Part shown: in pieces, positions 22,703 to 23,853 of the stretch | Layout: every line of letters begins with the position of its first letter | Numbering within the stretch: the first letter of the stretch is position 1 | Assembly: GCA_905397405.1 (NCBI GenBank) | Contig: CAJPVJ010000513.1 | Span: 1-23,853, forward strand | Length of the DNA: 23,853 bases | Source of the DNA: Oppiella nova | Lineage: Eukaryota > Arthropoda > Arachnida > Sarcoptiformes > Oppiidae | Direction: 5' to 3' | Notes under the pieces: generated by a model | Database searches by the model: none | What the model was told of the DNA's origin: nothing | The model's input: the letters and a program-made list of their open reading frames with translations, nothing else | Translations under genes and position numbers: made by a program

Positions 22703-22710
<8 letters not shown>
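22599..22710 (-). repeat. Inverted repeat, right arm (112 nt)
   Basis: Right arm of the foldback structure. Its outer edge runs into a (TC)15 tract, and the left arm has a matching minimal ATGAG at 22090. Microsatellite growth at the right edge after the duplication would explain this. Confidence 0.97.

Positions 22711-22736
<26 letters not shown>
22707..22736. repeat. (TC)15 microsatellite at the right arm edge
   Basis: Pure TC tract overlapping the outer end of the right arm. Confidence 0.97.
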
Positions 22737-22738
<2 letters not shown>

Positions 22739-23329
22739 GTTTAATATTTAAAAACATCATTTTAAATGCCTTTTAAATCCATGAAAGACGTGAATAATTT
22801 AAATTAAAATTCTCATAAGAATGAGTGAATTTTGTGTTAAATAATGTTTATTGAGGGATATTCAATATATTGAATCCGGGAGAGTTCAGTTGATTCAAAT
22901 TAAAAGTAAATTCTGTTTATTTTATTTAAGATTAAAATCTATATCTGAAAATGGTGATGTGAAAGCCTTTAAATGATCAAAATTTTATTATGTAAATTTG
23001 ATGATTGTTCACACGGACATACATTGAAGTTACTTATAGCTATAAAGTACTGTAATTTTAAGGGGCAATGAAAATAATATTATTATGGCTGAAACTCAAA
23101 TGAATTCAATAGATTATACAATGAGCCTAATATAGAAGAAATTATTTTTTATTATAAGTTAAAATAAAAAAATAACCTTTACATTTAAAGTATTATACTA
23201 ATGGCGATATTGCTTTAGTTTAACTTATGTTAAGTCCCAAACCAATACAGTTCTTATCATAATTTATTTTTGTTTAAAACAATTTTATTAAATAATATTT
23301 TTTTATAAACATCTGAAGAAAATAAAAGA
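22737..23329. other. AT-rich DNA, nothing recognised
   Basis: No open frame, RNA gene or repeat of note. Confidence 0.5.
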
Positions 23330-23457
23330 CAACACATGAGCAGAAAAAACTATAAATAAGATAAAAGTATAAAATGCGTTTAAAAAAGTTTTATGAACTT
23401 GTAATGCCATGATTGCATCAATTCTTTACATCAATAATAGCTGAAAATAGAATATAA
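23330..23457. repeat. 128-bp tandem repeat, copy 1
   Basis: Head-to-tail with 23458-23585. The two differ at one base near the unit end (AATAGAATATAA against AATTGAATATAA). Non-coding. Confidence 0.97.
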
Positions 23458-23585
23458 CAACACATGAGCAGAAAAAACTATAAATAAGATAAAAGTATAA
23501 AATGCGTTTAAAAAAGTTTTATGAACTTGTAATGCCATGATTGCATCAATTCTTTACATCAATAATAGCTGAAAATTGAATATAA
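23458..23585. repeat. 128-bp tandem repeat, copy 2
   Basis: Second unit, starting CAACACATGAGCAG. No third copy follows; the sequence diverges at 23586. Confidence 0.97.
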
Positions 23586-23853
23586 GATTTTAATCTATGG
23601 TTTACATAACTTATATTAATTATAATTATTTTCAAAAAGTAAATTTTTATTTATTTTTAAAGTAAACTATTCTTTAAATCAAATTAACGCTAAAATATGT
23701 GGTAGATTAGATTAAATTCTTATAATCTAATAACTAAAATTATTGATAAACTATTCTTTATAGTCGATATGTTAAATAATAAACACTTTAAAACTTTTGT
23801 TAAAATCGCTATATTGAATTATCTATTTTAAACACAATTATTGTATACATAAT
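23586..23853. other. AT-rich DNA, nothing recognised
   Basis: Homopolymer-rich sequence up to the window edge; no feature seen. Confidence 0.5.

Noticed and set aside
23330-23585. Tandem units as a CRISPR array
   Set aside because: Only two long units with no spacers, in a eukaryotic genome.

Overview
The window is AT-rich eukaryotic DNA carrying one recognisable protein-coding gene: a TLX-class homeobox gene, the orthologue group of Drosophila C15/clawless and vertebrate TLX1-3. Exons are small and GC-richer, with GT-AG introns of about 1-3.5 kb. The homeodomain has the arthropod C15 flavour ([22 protein letters not shown]) and the intergenic DNA is full of (GA)n tracts. I infer an arthropod, possibly a chelicerate such as a mite; nothing seen fixes the species.

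Layout. About 1-9250 is AT-rich DNA with no gene I can support. It holds two GC-richer islands of unknown nature (about 1600-1995 and 5500-5785) and one (GA)16 tract. The homeobox gene occupies about 9530-16800 on the + strand. Coding exon 1 (repressor eh1 motif) is present twice, at 9746-10274 and 10609-11137. Exon 2 (13771-13996) carries linker and homeodomain helices 1-2. Exon 3 (14954-14980) is a 27-nt microexon encoding the centre of the recognition helix. Exon 4 (16247-16565) carries the homeodomain end and an Ala/His-rich tail. Using one exon 1 copy, the frame is continuous through all four exons and gives 366 residues. From 16830 to the end is AT-rich, repeat-bearing DNA: a short palindrome cluster near 18.5 kb, an impure GA tract at 20.15 kb, a two-copy tandem repeat of about 520-540 bp, an inverted repeat with 112-nt arms, and a two-copy 128-bp tandem repeat.

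Two points stand out. First, the two exon 1 copies belong to 862-bp blocks that differ at six bases and are separated by exactly one N (10392). This looks like two overlapping allelic contig ends joined end to end, so the extra exon is probably an assembly artefact. Second, the 27-nt microexon can be skipped without changing frame. Because exons 3 and 4 both start with G, skipping keeps Trp48 of the homeodomain and removes nine residues, including Asn51 and Arg53. The product would keep the Groucho-binding motif but should not bind DNA. No RNA evidence is available here.
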